Positions 31,232 through 40,940 of a stretch of DNA of 64,000 nt are shown here, in pieces. The DNA lies in the NCBI RefSeq assembly GCF_001653955.1, contig NZ_CP013022.1, positions 1,364,001 through 1,428,000 of the forward strand, in the 5' to 3' direction. The position numbers were made by a program, and so were the translations under genes. Every line of letters starts with the position of its first letter. The first letter of the stretch is position 1. The notes under the pieces were generated by a model. The model searched no databases. It had not been told where the DNA came from and saw only the letters and a list, made by a program, of their open reading frames with translations. The stretch comes from Francisella persica ATCC VR-331 (GTDB lineage: Bacteria; Pseudomonadota; Gammaproteobacteria; Francisellales; Francisellaceae).

Positions 31232-31846
31232 ATGAAAGATAAATACTGCTCTAAATTAGGTAAAAATGTCCAGCAACACCTTATTAAACTAGGTCTAGAG
31301 CAACCAAGAGAATTTAATCTTGATAATGACAGCAAAATAGCCATAATAGCCAAAGCATATCGACAAATCTTAGATGCTCTTGGTTTACACACACATGAAT
31401 TTGAGAAAACTCCTTTTAGAGTAGCAAGAATGTTTTCTCAAGAAATATTTAATGGCCTTGATTATGCTAATTTCCCTGCCTGTGCTTTATATGAAAATGA
31501 ATTTAACTATACTGGAGTTCTAACTCAAAAAAATATAACTATTATGTCATTTTGTGAGCATCATTTTGTACCGTTTGAGGGTATTGCTGAGGTTTCTTTT
31601 ATTCCTAAAGATAACAATATTATTGGTCTGTGTCGTATTAATAGTATTTGTGATTTCTTTGCTAGACGCCCGCAGATTCAAGAGCGAATGACCACACAAA
31701 TATTTGAAACTTTAAAGTTTATTTTAGCGACAGACGATGTTAGTGTAGAGATTAAGGCTAAACATGCTTGTGTTTCATTGAGAGGAGTGAATAATCAAGA
31801 TTCTCAAACATATACACAAATGGTTGGTGGTGCTTTTGCTAAATAG
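31232..31846 (+). CDS. folE: GTP cyclohydrolase I
   Basis: This 204-residue enzyme converts GTP to 7,8-dihydroneopterin triphosphate, the first step of folate synthesis. The zinc and substrate residues are visible: FCEHHFVPFEGIAEVSFIP near residue 109, GLCRINSICDFFARRPQIQERMT, and the C-terminal zinc cysteine in KAKHACVSLRGV. The start at 31232 gives the usual family length. The next gene overlaps its end by 23 bp. Together with the pab and fol genes 4-9 kb away it completes most of the folate pathway in this window. Confidence 0.95.
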   Translation: MKDKYCSKLGKNVQQHLIKLGLEQPREFNLDNDSKIAIIAKAYRQILDALGLHTHEFEKTPFRVARMFSQEIFNGLDYANFPACALYENEFNYTGVLTQKNITIMSFCEHHFVPFEGIAEVSFIPKDNNIIGLCRINSICDFFARRPQIQERMTTQIFETLKFILATDDVSVEIKAKHACVSLRGVNNQDSQTYTQMVGGAFAK

Positions 31847-32555
31847 AAATTATGTTAAGATAAGTAGTTTATTAGATATTGGATGTTTATTTTTAATTGC
31901 CTTGATTATTGCTTGTATATTTTCAAAAAGCTATTTGAGGTATTTTATTGTAGTGCTAACGATTATCTATTATATTATAGGTAATGGAATCTTAGGAACC
32001 ATTTTAGCGCTACCACTTAAATCAGAATCTACAGATATTAAAGCTTACTCTAATACCAAAGGGATTCTTCTCTTAGGCGCTGGTATAAATCAAGCTTTTG
32101 GTGAATTAGAGCCAGCTTTAAACGCCTATGATCGTATACTTAAAGTTGCTGAAGTGTATAACAAATATCCACAACGAATCATTATAAGTGGAGGGTCTCC
32201 TTTTGGAGAAAAACTATCAGAAGCTGAAATTTATTCTACAGTGTTATATAAGTTAGGTATACCAAAATCAAAAATCATTCTCGAGAAAAATTCTAAAAAT
32301 ACTTATCAGAATGCTGAATTTATTAAGAAAATCTTAGCAAATGATAAAAATACTTACTGTTTAGTTACTAGTGGAATTCATTATAAAAGAGCAAAAATAA
32401 TTTTTGATAAATTTGCTATAAATACGGTTAATATAACTTCATCAAAGTTTGTCCCAAATATAAAAATACTTCCAGATGCTTATAATTTCTATATAACCCA
32501 AAATATAATTCATGAATACTTAGGAATTATAAGAATTTATCTATCATCATTTTAA
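31824..32555 (+). CDS. YdcF/SanA-type DUF218 membrane protein
   Basis: This 243-residue protein has two N-terminal hydrophobic helices (about 15-33 and 38-62) followed by a periplasmic DUF218 domain. The domain shows KGILLLGAGIN, the RIIISGGSPFGEKLSEAEIY segment, an ILEKNSKNTYQNAEF motif with the conserved Asn-Thr, and LVTSGIHYKRAKIIFDKF. Related proteins (ElyC, SanA) affect envelope integrity and undecaprenyl-phosphate use. The reading frame overlaps folE by 23 bp, so translational coupling is likely, though a later start is possible. Confidence 0.8.
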   Translation: MVVLLLNRNYVKISSLLDIGCLFLIALIIACIFSKSYLRYFIVVLTIIYYIIGNGILGTILALPLKSESTDIKAYSNTKGILLLGAGINQAFGELEPALNAYDRILKVAEVYNKYPQRIIISGGSPFGEKLSEAEIYSTVLYKLGIPKSKIILEKNSKNTYQNAEFIKKILANDKNTYCLVTSGIHYKRAKIIFDKFAINTVNITSSKFVPNIKILPDAYNFYITQNIIHEYLGIIRIYLSSF

Positions 32556-32623
32556 TTATAAAATTGCTAGTTAACATAAACAAGCTATAATTATCAAATA
32601 TTTTTAAATATAAATCTTGAGTA

Positions 32624-33085
32624 TTGTTTTGCTTACTTATTAGTAGTTGTTATTGTCAGACAATTAATGTTGCAACTGCACAAATGTTAATTAAGCAACA
32701 ATCATTTACTAAATTTGCTATTGATATCAAAAAATTAATCAAGCAATCAAAAGATAAAGGTTCTGAGATTGTTGTTTTTCCTGAAGATAATTCAGTAAAT
32801 TTAATTAACAATTCTCCATTGAATTGAATAAGCAAAGTATTATCAAACTTAGTAAATATTATAATCAAATTAAAAGCTTAATAGTAAAGCTGGTTAACGA
32901 ATACAATATGATTATCATAGGTGGAACTATTACTAAAAATGATAATTGTAAAATCTCTAATACTGTTTTGGTAGGTTTACCTAATGGCCAAGTAATAGAA
33001 AATGACAAAATTTATTTAACTCCTTAAGAAGGAATGTTGGTTGTACTAAATTCGGTAAGAATATTTTATCATTAAACAATACCTA
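32624..33085 (+). pseudogene. Carbon-nitrogen hydrolase (nitrilase family), degraded
   Basis: The plus strand has an N-terminal hydrophobic stretch, then INVATAQMLIKQQ and KGSEIVVFPEDNSVNLI, the region of the catalytic glutamate. A stop at 32825 is followed in another frame by QIKSLIVKLVNEYNMIIIGG and NTVLVGLPNGQVIENDKI. The catalytic Lys and Cys regions are missing, so the gene is truncated. The family hydrolyses amides or nitriles; the specific role is unknown. Confidence 0.7.
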
Positions 33086-33170
33086 AAAATACTAATCCTA
33101 AAACTAATAATTTTAAACTGTAATATTAAATTATATGCTATAATCTTAGTAATTTTTTTTAGAAGTAATT

Positions 33171-34213
33171 ATGAAATATATTAAACTAGGTAAAACTGGT
33201 GTTGATATTAGTAAAATATGTCTTGCTACTATGACTTATGGTAGACAAAACACTCAAGCTGAAGGATTTGAGTAGATGGATTATGCCCCTTCTCAAGAAG
33301 TTAATTTCTTGGATACGACTGATATGTACACAATCCACTCACTACCAAAACTTATAGTAAAATCGAAGAGATAATCAATAACTTGGTTTAAATAAAGATA
33401 AAAAACGCAGTGAAGTCATTTTAGTAACTAAATTCTCACCAAGACCATGGATGAGAAATGAAGAAAACCCTATCACAGACTATCAATTCTGTTAATAATC
33501 TAAAATGCTTACAAACAGACTATATTGATCTATACCAATTTCATTTACAACTAGACCTCACTTTATGGAATGTAGAACATTTAGCAGGTCAGCAAAATAG
33601 ACAACTTATAGTAGATAATATTCATGAAATTTTGGTTACCTGTTATGAATGAATCAGTGTTGAAAAGATTATGCGTATATGATTATATAATTATTCTGCT
33701 TGGGGTATTAATCAATTTATCAACTTAGCTGAAAAATATGATTTACCAAGAATATTTAGCTTACAAAAAGTATAATTTACTCAGAAGAAGAGATGAATCT
33801 GATGTAATGGAAACGTGTGCTTTAGAAGAAATCTCTTATATATGTATGGTCGCCTCTACAGATGGTGATCTTAAATGGTAAATACTGAAATGGCGATATT
33901 CCAGCTGATAGTAAGAATGTCTTATGAAGTTATGGGATCTCCTAAGCAAAAAGCTCGATTTGCTATTAGGCAAAATGCCATAGTTGACAAAGCTTTAGCA
34001 GAATATTTAGAAGTTGCTAAGAAACATAATCTAGATGTTTGTCAAAATGCAATAGCTTTCACAATCATAAAAGCATATATGAGCTCTAGTATAAATTGGT
34101 ACGACAACTATGGAGCAATTAAAACTAATATCGATGCTATTATCTAAATTTATCTGATGCAGTCTTAGCTGATATTGAAAAAGTCAGAAGAAAATATCCA
34201 ATACCATTCTAGT
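33171..34213 (+). pseudogene. Aldo/keto reductase (Tas-like), degraded
   Basis: Recognisable parts are MKYIKLGKTGVDISKICLAT, TMTYGRQNTQAE, NFLDTTDMY with the cofactor and catalytic region, CLQTDYIDLYQFH, and NAIAFTIIKAYMSS near the C-terminus, spread over three frames with many stops. Members reduce carbonyls with NADPH. A region of rearranged or lost sequence lies near 33650. No product is possible. Confidence 0.75.
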
Positions 34214-34284
34214 AGATAGGCTTATCATATTGTCAAAAAAATCTTTCTAATCTAATATGGTTATGCAGTGCTATTTTACATGTA

Positions 34285-35480
34285 CACTAGCGTGATAAAT
34301 ACATCACTTTCTGCATTTTCGGTTCCATTTAATAAATCAATATGGCTTTTCTAGTATTGATATAGTTTTTGCCATATCTATATACATATATTATAATGTC
34401 AGTGATGAAAATACCTGCTGGAATTATAGTTGATAAATATGATATTGATATCCCAGTAATGTTTGCTATGATTGCAGTTTTAAGTGTAACAATAGTTTTT
34501 GTCTTTCCTATTAACTCAGCTACTCTACTTGCATCGCGTTTTATTATAGGGTAATCTTAATTTTGCAGTGATGAGTGCTTATTAGGCTTACAAGAGTTAT
34601 TACTTAGTAAACGTTCATTTGCAATTGCGATATGGTTTATTTATTTTTTGGGTCATTAGCTGTTTTCTGTTTCTGCTGATCCATTAAATTATGTTGTTCA
34701 ACAGTATCACTATAACTATATAGTTCTGACATTAGTAAGTATTATGTTTATGATATTGATGCTATTATTATATCAGTAGATTTAAATACGGTAAGATTCC
34801 TAGAAGTAGTGATATTAAGTTATTTAGAGATTAGCTGGTATTAAAGATATCTTTAATTAAATAAGCAAATAATTTTACTATACTTTATGCTAGTTTTTTC
34901 ACTTATGTATTTAATTTAATACAATTTGCTACTTGGGCAAAACTATCTTGCTAAATATCACAACAAGCAGGTTTGATAGGTAAATAGTATTGCTTTACTT
35001 GCATCAGGTGTTGCTTCAATTATTATTGGATTGATTATTGCTACTTAATTTCTTTAAAGAAGGCATATTTTTATTTTTACAATATTGGTGACTATTATTT
35101 CAGCGATTATTATTTTTTATACGTAGTATTACTAATATTTATATCCTTAGTTTAGCTGCTTTATTTTTTAGTACTGGTTTTGGCTTTACAGGTATAGTTT
35201 TTGATACTGCAAACGTAAGCAAAGTTATCTTGTCAATATATTATAACTATTATTTCTAATCGAATACAGTATTATCTTTAGCTGCTTATATCCCAGAAAC
35301 TTTAGTCGATTATAATTTTGGTACTTTTATGAGCTACAAAATAGATCTTATTGCTTGTTTTTAATTTTATTAATTATTGCTAATATTTTAAGCTTTTTTA
35401 TTTGGCACAAAAAATCTAATCAAAAAACCTGTTGATTTAATGGTGTAAGAACATGAAGCTTATCAAAATGCAACTCTGAG
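34285..35480 (+). pseudogene. MFS transporter, degraded
   Basis: This is a run of hydrophobic segments in alternating frames. They include MKIPAGIIVDKYDID, a helix 2-3 loop in the style of an MFS antiporter (GIIVDKY), LLASRFIIG, and later helices rich in Leu, Ile and Phe up to about 35400. A charged tail follows. Stops and frameshifts are frequent. Substrate unknown. The last 100 bp before pabA contain a CTTCGATAGGCTCAG sequence that resembles part of a dispersed repeat. Confidence 0.6.
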
Positions 35481-35556
35481 AACTAGGCAAACAAAGGCTT
35501 CGATAGGCTCAGCCAACATGCTCTATAAAGCTTTTATTGATTAAATCAATAGTCTT

Positions 35557-36111
35557 TCAAAGATTCAAAAAGTTTTTTAGTGTTGCTAAGCCATACTCAG
35601 TTAAATATGCCTCTGGATGATATTGCACACCAAAAATCTTTGCACTTTGATGAGCAAAAGCCATGATCTCATCATCATTAGTTGAAGCTAAAGTAATTAA
35701 AGGTTCTTTAATATCATCAACGATTAATGAATGATAGCGTGTTACAGTAAATTTTGCTGGTTGATCTTTATATAATGATGATAAATGAAGTTGCTTAATC
35801 TCAGAGAGTTTTCCATGATATATTTGCTTAGCTTTTATGATTTTTGCACCATAATACTGAGCAATAAGTTGATGTCCTAAACAAATACCTAACAAAGGTA
35901 GATTATTTTGTTGACAATATTCAATAATTGGATATATGTCTTTAAGCTCATCTGGATGACCTGGTCCTGGTCCAATTATGATATGCTTGTATTGCTCAAT
36001 ATTTTTTATTTGCTCATCAGTTTTTACCACATATGCTTGATAGCCAAGATAAGTTATATAATCAAAAATAGTATTACTAAATGAATCATAGTGATCGATA
36101 TATAAAACCAT
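35557..36111 (-). CDS. pabA: Aminodeoxychorismate synthase, glutamine amidotransferase subunit
   Basis: This 184-residue class I glutamine amidotransferase hands ammonia to PabB for 4-amino-4-deoxychorismate synthesis. The nucleophile is Cys77 in LLGICLGHQ. The oxyanion-loop IIGPGPGHPDE lies near residue 46, and the His/Glu pair of the triad is in VQYHPEAYLTEYG. It lies 1 bp after pabB-pabC, at the end of a three-gene operon. An anthranilate role (TrpG) is possible for such subunits in general, but the neighbours are folate genes. Confidence 0.9.
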   Translation of the reverse strand: MVLYIDHYDSFSNTIFDYITYLGYQAYVVKTDEQIKNIEQYKHIIIGPGPGHPDELKDIYPIIEYCQQNNLPLLGICLGHQLIAQYYGAKIIKAKQIYHGKLSEIKQLHLSSLYKDQPAKFTVTRYHSLIVDDIKEPLITLASTNDDEIMAFAHQSAKIFGVQYHPEAYLTEYGLATLKNFLNL

Positions 36112-36112
36112 C

Positions 36113-37879
36113 TTAAATCTCCAAATATGCTGGTATCAAACCTAGAACACTATTAATAAGATATATTTTATCAGCAGTTTTCAAATCATTTAAAGTTATG
36201 CTTTTAGCTTGAAGTTTACCTTTTTGAATTAAAGATTTTCTTGTGATACCTGCTAAGACACCATCTTTTAGTTTTGGAGTGTAGAGTTTATTATTTTTCT
36301 CAATAATTATATTGTGAAATCTAGTTTCAGTAATATTATCTTTTTCATTTATATATATAAGCTCGTAATTCTTGTCTTGATTAATATATTTTTGATGCAT
36401 TTGAGCATAAAAACCTCGTGTCGAGTTATGCGTGGTTTTATGCTGGAATAATTTATTAGCTGAATTTATTTTCTCAGGACAAACTAATAGCTTAATAGGC
36501 TGTTGCTTAGTGGTATCAATTTGAGCATGTTCAATAATTATAGATTTATTATAATGATATTCAACACGGATTTTATATTCTTTATCTCTAGCTAATTGCT
36601 CTACATAATCATATAGTTGATCTCTAATCTTTTGAATATCAATATCAAAAAATAATTGTCTAGCAGAATTCTTAAGCCTATCTAGATGCAACTCTAAATA
36701 TCTAAACTTTTTATGATAGTAAAGACTTTCAATTAAACAAAAATCTGGATGGTATATTTGGCGAATAAAATTTATTTTAATATTCATTTCTTGCCATTCT
36801 GATTGCACATCTGAATATACAGTAATACCACCACCTACACCAATTTGTAAGTTATCCTGATATTTTTGTATAGTGCGAATAGCTACATTAAAACACATAT
36901 CATTATTTGGCATAATATAACCAATGCTCCCGGTATAAACTCCCCTTTTATCTTTTTCTATTTGTTTGATTAGTTCAATAGTTCTTTTTTTGGGTGCTCC
37001 TGTGATTGAACCGCATGGAAATAATCCATCTAAAATTTTTCTAAAAGATATTCGTTTATCTACTTTTGCAGAAATTTGAGAGGTCATTTGTAATAAGTTT
37101 TTATACTTCTCTATTAAGAATAGCTTATCTACTTTAACACTATAAGTTTTTGCTATAGCTGATAAATCATTACGCAGAAGATCTACAATTATTAGGTGTT
37201 CCGCCATATTTTTATCACATGATGATAATTCTTTATATATTTTTAAATCCTCTAAATCATTACCTGTAAGTTTAGCTGTGCCTTTCATCGGTTTTACAAC
37301 TAAATTATCAGCTTTTTTTTTAAAAAAAAGTTCTGGTGAGATTGATATAATATCTGGGTTTAAAAATGGTAGATATGCTGCATATTTAACTGATTGTTGC
37401 TGTTTAAGTTTATTATATAGTTCTTGACTAGTAAGCTTTGTGGTAGCTGAAATATTTTTAGTTAAATTAATTTGATAACTTTCACCATTGATAAGTGCGT
37501 GCTGAACTTCTGCAAATTTTTTTTGATAATCTACAAAACTAAGACTATCTATCATTAAATCTATATTTTTATCTGAATTTAGATAACTAGGTATATCATT
37601 ACAACAGTCTCTAAACGCAACAAAATGAAGTAACTTATCAGTAGTAGCATGACGTAAATGTCTAAGACTATCATTAAGATAATAGCTAGCTTCATAGCTT
37701 ATGTAACCAACTAAAAATAATCTCTGTTGTTGAAATTTTTCTAACTCATAAAAAGCTAATTCTAGTGATTCTTTATCATTAGCTATAATCTCCCCAATAG
37801 GATTATAGAAATAATAATTTTGCTGTTTGCTCAATGTATCTTCAAAGATTGTAAATTGTGGTAATTGATAACTACTCAT
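36113..37879 (-). CDS. pabB-pabC: Aminodeoxychorismate synthase / aminodeoxychorismate lyase fusion
   Basis: This 588-residue protein has two parts. Residues 1-370 are a chorismate-binding PabB domain with VKPMKGTAKLTG, ELSSCDKNMAEHLIIVDLLR, FPCGSITGAPKKRTIELI and YTGSIGYI. Residues 390-588 resemble the PLP-dependent lyase PabC, with RLKNSARQLFFD, YELIYINEKDNITETRFHNI, and DGVLAGITRKSLIQ. Together they turn chorismate into p-aminobenzoate with the ammonia from PabA. The fusion is seen in several bacteria. The start overlaps the end of the upstream ligase gene by 8 bp. Confidence 0.88.
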   Translation of the reverse strand: MSSYQLPQFTIFEDTLSKQQNYYFYNPIGEIIANDKESLELAFYELEKFQQQRLFLVGYISYEASYYLNDSLRHLRHATTDKLLHFVAFRDCCNDIPSYLNSDKNIDLMIDSLSFVDYQKKFAEVQHALINGESYQINLTKNISATTKLTSQELYNKLKQQQSVKYAAYLPFLNPDIISISPELFFKKKADNLVVKPMKGTAKLTGNDLEDLKIYKELSSCDKNMAEHLIIVDLLRNDLSAIAKTYSVKVDKLFLIEKYKNLLQMTSQISAKVDKRISFRKILDGLFPCGSITGAPKKRTIELIKQIEKDKRGVYTGSIGYIMPNNDMCFNVAIRTIQKYQDNLQIGVGGGITVYSDVQSEWQEMNIKINFIRQIYHPDFCLIESLYYHKKFRYLELHLDRLKNSARQLFFDIDIQKIRDQLYDYVEQLARDKEYKIRVEYHYNKSIIIEHAQIDTTKQQPIKLLVCPEKINSANKLFQHKTTHNSTRGFYAQMHQKYINQDKNYELIYINEKDNITETRFHNIIIEKNNKLYTPKLKDGVLAGITRKSLIQKGKLQAKSITLNDLKTADKIYLINSVLGLIPAYLEI

Positions 37880-39242
37880 GATTAATCATTTCTTTTAATT
37901 TCTTTCTATCAGTTTTACCTGTTACTGTTAATGGAATTTTATCAATATAGACAATCCCATCTAATTTTTTATATTCAGCTAGATATTTACTTAGTTGACT
38001 ATTTATAAAATCTAAACAATACTGCTTTGATGCGACGAGATATGCCCAAATTGTTTCTCCCCATATTTTATCTTGCTTAGAGGTGACAATACAATCCTTG
38101 ATACCAGCTATTTTCAAAATTGCAGTTTCTAACTCAAGTGGCGAAATATTTGAGCCTCCTTTAATGATTATATCTTTATAACGACCATAAAATTTAAGCT
38201 CATATCTTTGGTTATCAAAACTACCGATATCTCCTGTTTCTAACCACTGGATTTGATTATTTAAAGGTAACATATTATTTTTGATAAAAATCTTACCATA
38301 ATTAACATTTGCAAACTTAGTTATTCTTACTTGTGTGTCTGAAAAAATTTTAACTACGTTAGTAGCGCTAGCTGAGATATTTTGACCATAACCAAATATT
38401 TCTGTCATACCTATACCATTTAGCAATGGTAAGCCTAATTTGTCTTTTACTGCTGTTGCTAAGCTTGCACTAGCCACATCACCAGCAACACTTAAATAGC
38501 GCAAGTTATTGTTACTATTAATATCTTGAGCTATTAGAAAGTGATACATCGTCGGTAATAATGCTAAAGCTGTGACACTATTTTGGTTAATAATCTTTGC
38601 TACTAATTTAGCATTAAACTCACGGATAATTGTTATATCTAATCCCATTGCTAATGCTGGTAAAATTTGATATGAAAAAGCAAAAGCATGATTTATTGAT
38701 AATACTACTAGAAGATGATCACCTAGTTTAAGACCTAAATCATGGACTCTATTTTTTGCATATGCAATAGTTTGCTCGACATTATGAAGATACTTTTGAT
38801 AAACGCCCGTAGTGCCCGAGCTTACATGTGCTATCAAAGCTTTAGCATGTATTGTAAAATCTTCTTCTTGATTAAGTTTATCAAAAAAATCTAACTCATT
38901 CTCTATGTATAGTGTCTTAACTTGTAATTCACAAAGTTTATCAGTTATAAATAAACTATCATCCTCTACTATTGCTGCTAGTTCATTATCGACTAATCTT
39001 GGGTTGATAGGTACAAAAAGATCTATATCGGCTATCCAACTAGCTATGTATAGGCCAACTGATAATGGTGAATTTTTGAGATTTGAGTATATTTTTCTAT
39101 AACCAGAAGATTCCAAAAATCTAGCTAGATTATATGATTTTTGCAGAATTTCAACATATTTATATTTTCTATTTTCAAAGAAAATATATTTATTTTTGCC
39201 ATAATTTTTAATATCTTCTAAAAACTCACTTAGCTGATTCAT
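37872..39242 (-). CDS. AMP-binding acyl ligase of unknown substrate
   Basis: This 456-residue enzyme of the ANL (acyl-CoA synthetase) superfamily has the phosphate-binding loop HVSSGTTGVYQKY near residue 137, a GIGMTEIFGYGQ motif for adenylate binding, WLETGDIGSFD with the ribose-binding aspartate, and GRYKDIIIKGGSNISPLELE at the hinge. The C-terminal VTGKTDRKKLKE contains the catalytic lysine. It is shorter than typical fatty acyl-CoA synthetases. It is first in an operon with pabBC and pabA and diverges from folB. A link to folate or to an aryl/acyl acid is suggested only by context. Confidence 0.75.
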   Translation of the reverse strand: MNQLSEFLEDIKNYGKNKYIFFENRKYKYVEILQKSYNLARFLESSGYRKIYSNLKNSPLSVGLYIASWIADIDLFVPINPRLVDNELAAIVEDDSLFITDKLCELQVKTLYIENELDFFDKLNQEEDFTIHAKALIAHVSSGTTGVYQKYLHNVEQTIAYAKNRVHDLGLKLGDHLLVVLSINHAFAFSYQILPALAMGLDITIIREFNAKLVAKIINQNSVTALALLPTMYHFLIAQDINSNNNLRYLSVAGDVASASLATAVKDKLGLPLLNGIGMTEIFGYGQNISASATNVVKIFSDTQVRITKFANVNYGKIFIKNNMLPLNNQIQWLETGDIGSFDNQRYELKFYGRYKDIIIKGGSNISPLELETAILKIAGIKDCIVTSKQDKIWGETIWAYLVASKQYCLDFINSQLSKYLAEYKKLDGIVYIDKIPLTVTGKTDRKKLKEMINHE

Positions 39243-39319
39243 ATTTTTAGTAATTAATTATGTATTTGCTGATATAATACCTTAAATACAAAAATTTACC
39301 TATAATTTCTATCTACAAA

Positions 39320-39673
39320 ATGAAACAATCTTTATTTTTAAATGGTGTTGAAATATATGTAAGTTTAGGCTGCTCAGAACAAGAAAGAGCTCATAAACAA
39401 ATGATTAATCTTGATCTAGAGCTAGAATTTAACCAAGTTTATAGTGCTAGTGATAGCGATAATCTTGAAGAAACTATTTGTTACTATACTATAAGAAATA
39501 ATATCCAACAATTTTGTGATGATATTAGCTGTAATCTTATAGAGTACTTAGCTAAACAAATTTATCTATTTATTGAAAAAAACTATAGTGATATAACTAT
39601 CAAATACTTGAAACTTATCAAAAAGCCCCCAGTTTCTCAGATAGGGTCAGCTTGTTTTATAATTAGGAATTAG
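39320..39673 (+). CDS. folB: Dihydroneopterin aldolase
   Basis: This 117-residue enzyme cleaves 7,8-dihydroneopterin to 6-hydroxymethyl-dihydropterin and glycolaldehyde. It shows the family features LNGVEIYVSLGCSEQERAHKQ, a strand-forming NLDLELEF, the conserved ETICYYTIRNNIQQF helix and a C-terminal KLIKKPPVSQIGS with the pterin-contacting region. It starts a folB-folKP-bioJ-thioesterase operon with one base between stop and the GTG of folKP. A TATAAT at 39273-39278 may be its promoter -10. Confidence 0.9.
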   Translation: MKQSLFLNGVEIYVSLGCSEQERAHKQMINLDLELEFNQVYSASDSDNLEETICYYTIRNNIQQFCDDISCNLIEYLAKQIYLFIEKNYSDITIKYLKLIKKPPVSQIGSACFIIRN

Positions 39674-39674
39674 T

Positions 39675-40940
39675 GTGCAATATATTATAGGAATTGGAAC
39701 AAATATTGGTTTTACTATCGAAAATATTCATCTTGCGATAGCTGCCCTAGAATCGCAGCAAAATATAAGAGTTATAAGAAAAGCAAGCTTATATAGCAGT
39801 AAAGCTGTTCTTAAAGAACATGCCCCAAAAGAATGGGATATCAGATTTTTAAATACAGCTGTGAAAATTAACTCTTCGCTAAAGCCTGATGAGCTTTTAG
39901 TAATCTTAAAAGATATAGAAACACAAATGGGTAGAGATCTAAGTGCTCCTATATGGTCACCTCGGGTGATTGATTTGGATATTCTCGCTGCTGAGGATTT
40001 AATCCTAGAGACAGATGAGCTTACAATTCCACATAAAGAATTAATTAATCGGAATTTTGCTTTAGCACCTTTATTAGAATTATCTAAAGGCTGGCATCAC
40101 CCTAAATATGTCGAATGTGATCTTAATATAAGATATAAAGAGCTAGGGGAGATAATAAAACTTAAACAAACTCTTACAAATACAATGCGTATGGGTATAG
40201 TTAATCTGTCAAGTCAATCTTTTTCAGATGGTGATTTTAGTGATAACCAACGTAAATTAAACTTTGAGGAGCTTATAAAAAATGGTGCTGAGATTATTGA
40301 TATAGGTGCTGAATCGACTAAACCTAATTCTAAGCCTATAACGATTGAGGAAGAATTTAACAAATTAGATAAATTTTTAGAATATCTCAAATCACAACTT
40401 GCAAATTTGATTTATAAACCATTAGTTAGCATTGATACACGCAAGCTAGCTGTAATGCAACAGATTCTCTCTAAACATAATGATATTATCTGGATGATAA
40501 ACGATGTTGAATGTAACAATATTGAGCAAAAAGCCCAACTAATTGCTAAATATAACAAAAAATATGTTATAACTCATAATTTAGGTATCACAGATAGAAA
40601 TCAGTATTTAGACAAAGATAATGCTATAAATAGTGTTTGCGAATATGTAGAGCAAAAAAAACTTGTACTTCTAAATCACGGCGTGGCAAAAGAAAATATT
40701 TTCTTTGATGTTGGCTTTGGTTTTGGCAAAAAATCAGATACTGCTAATTACTTGTTAGAAAATATAGTTAAAATTAAACAAAAACTAGACCTCAAAGCAT
40801 TGGTTGGTCACTCACGCAAACCATCAGTTTTAAGTTTAGACAAAGATAGTAATCTAGCAACCTTAGATCGTGATACAAGAGAGCTTTCACGAAAGTTAGA
40901 AAAATTAGCTATTGAAATTATAAGAGTACATAAAATTTAA
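39675..40940 (+). CDS. folKP: HPPK-DHPS fusion (folK-folP)
   Basis: This 421-residue bifunctional protein starts with GTG at 39675, one base after folB. Residues 1-150 are HPPK, with IGIGTNIGFTIENIHLAI, RFLNTAVKI and PIWSPRVIDLDILA, which pyrophosphorylates hydroxymethyl-dihydropterin. Residues 170-421 are dihydropteroate synthase, with MGIVNLSSQSFSDGD, EIIDIGAESTKPNS, FFDVGFGFGKKS and VGHSRKPSVL. It joins the pterin to p-aminobenzoate from PabABC. The last 345 bp are duplicated at 12144. Confidence 0.94.
   Translation: MQYIIGIGTNIGFTIENIHLAIAALESQQNIRVIRKASLYSSKAVLKEHAPKEWDIRFLNTAVKINSSLKPDELLVILKDIETQMGRDLSAPIWSPRVIDLDILAAEDLILETDELTIPHKELINRNFALAPLLELSKGWHHPKYVECDLNIRYKELGEIIKLKQTLTNTMRMGIVNLSSQSFSDGDFSDNQRKLNFEELIKNGAEIIDIGAESTKPNSKPITIEEEFNKLDKFLEYLKSQLANLIYKPLVSIDTRKLAVMQQILSKHNDIIWMINDVECNNIEQKAQLIAKYNKKYVITHNLGITDRNQYLDKDNAINSVCEYVEQKKLVLLNHGVAKENIFFDVGFGFGKKSDTANYLLENIVKIKQKLDLKALVGHSRKPSVLSLDKDSNLATLDRDTRELSRKLEKLAIEIIRVHKI

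Noticed and set aside
35470..35515. CTTCGATAGGCTCAG sequence as a full repeat element
   Set aside because: Only one short copy is visible in the window, so it cannot be called a repeat from this sequence alone.
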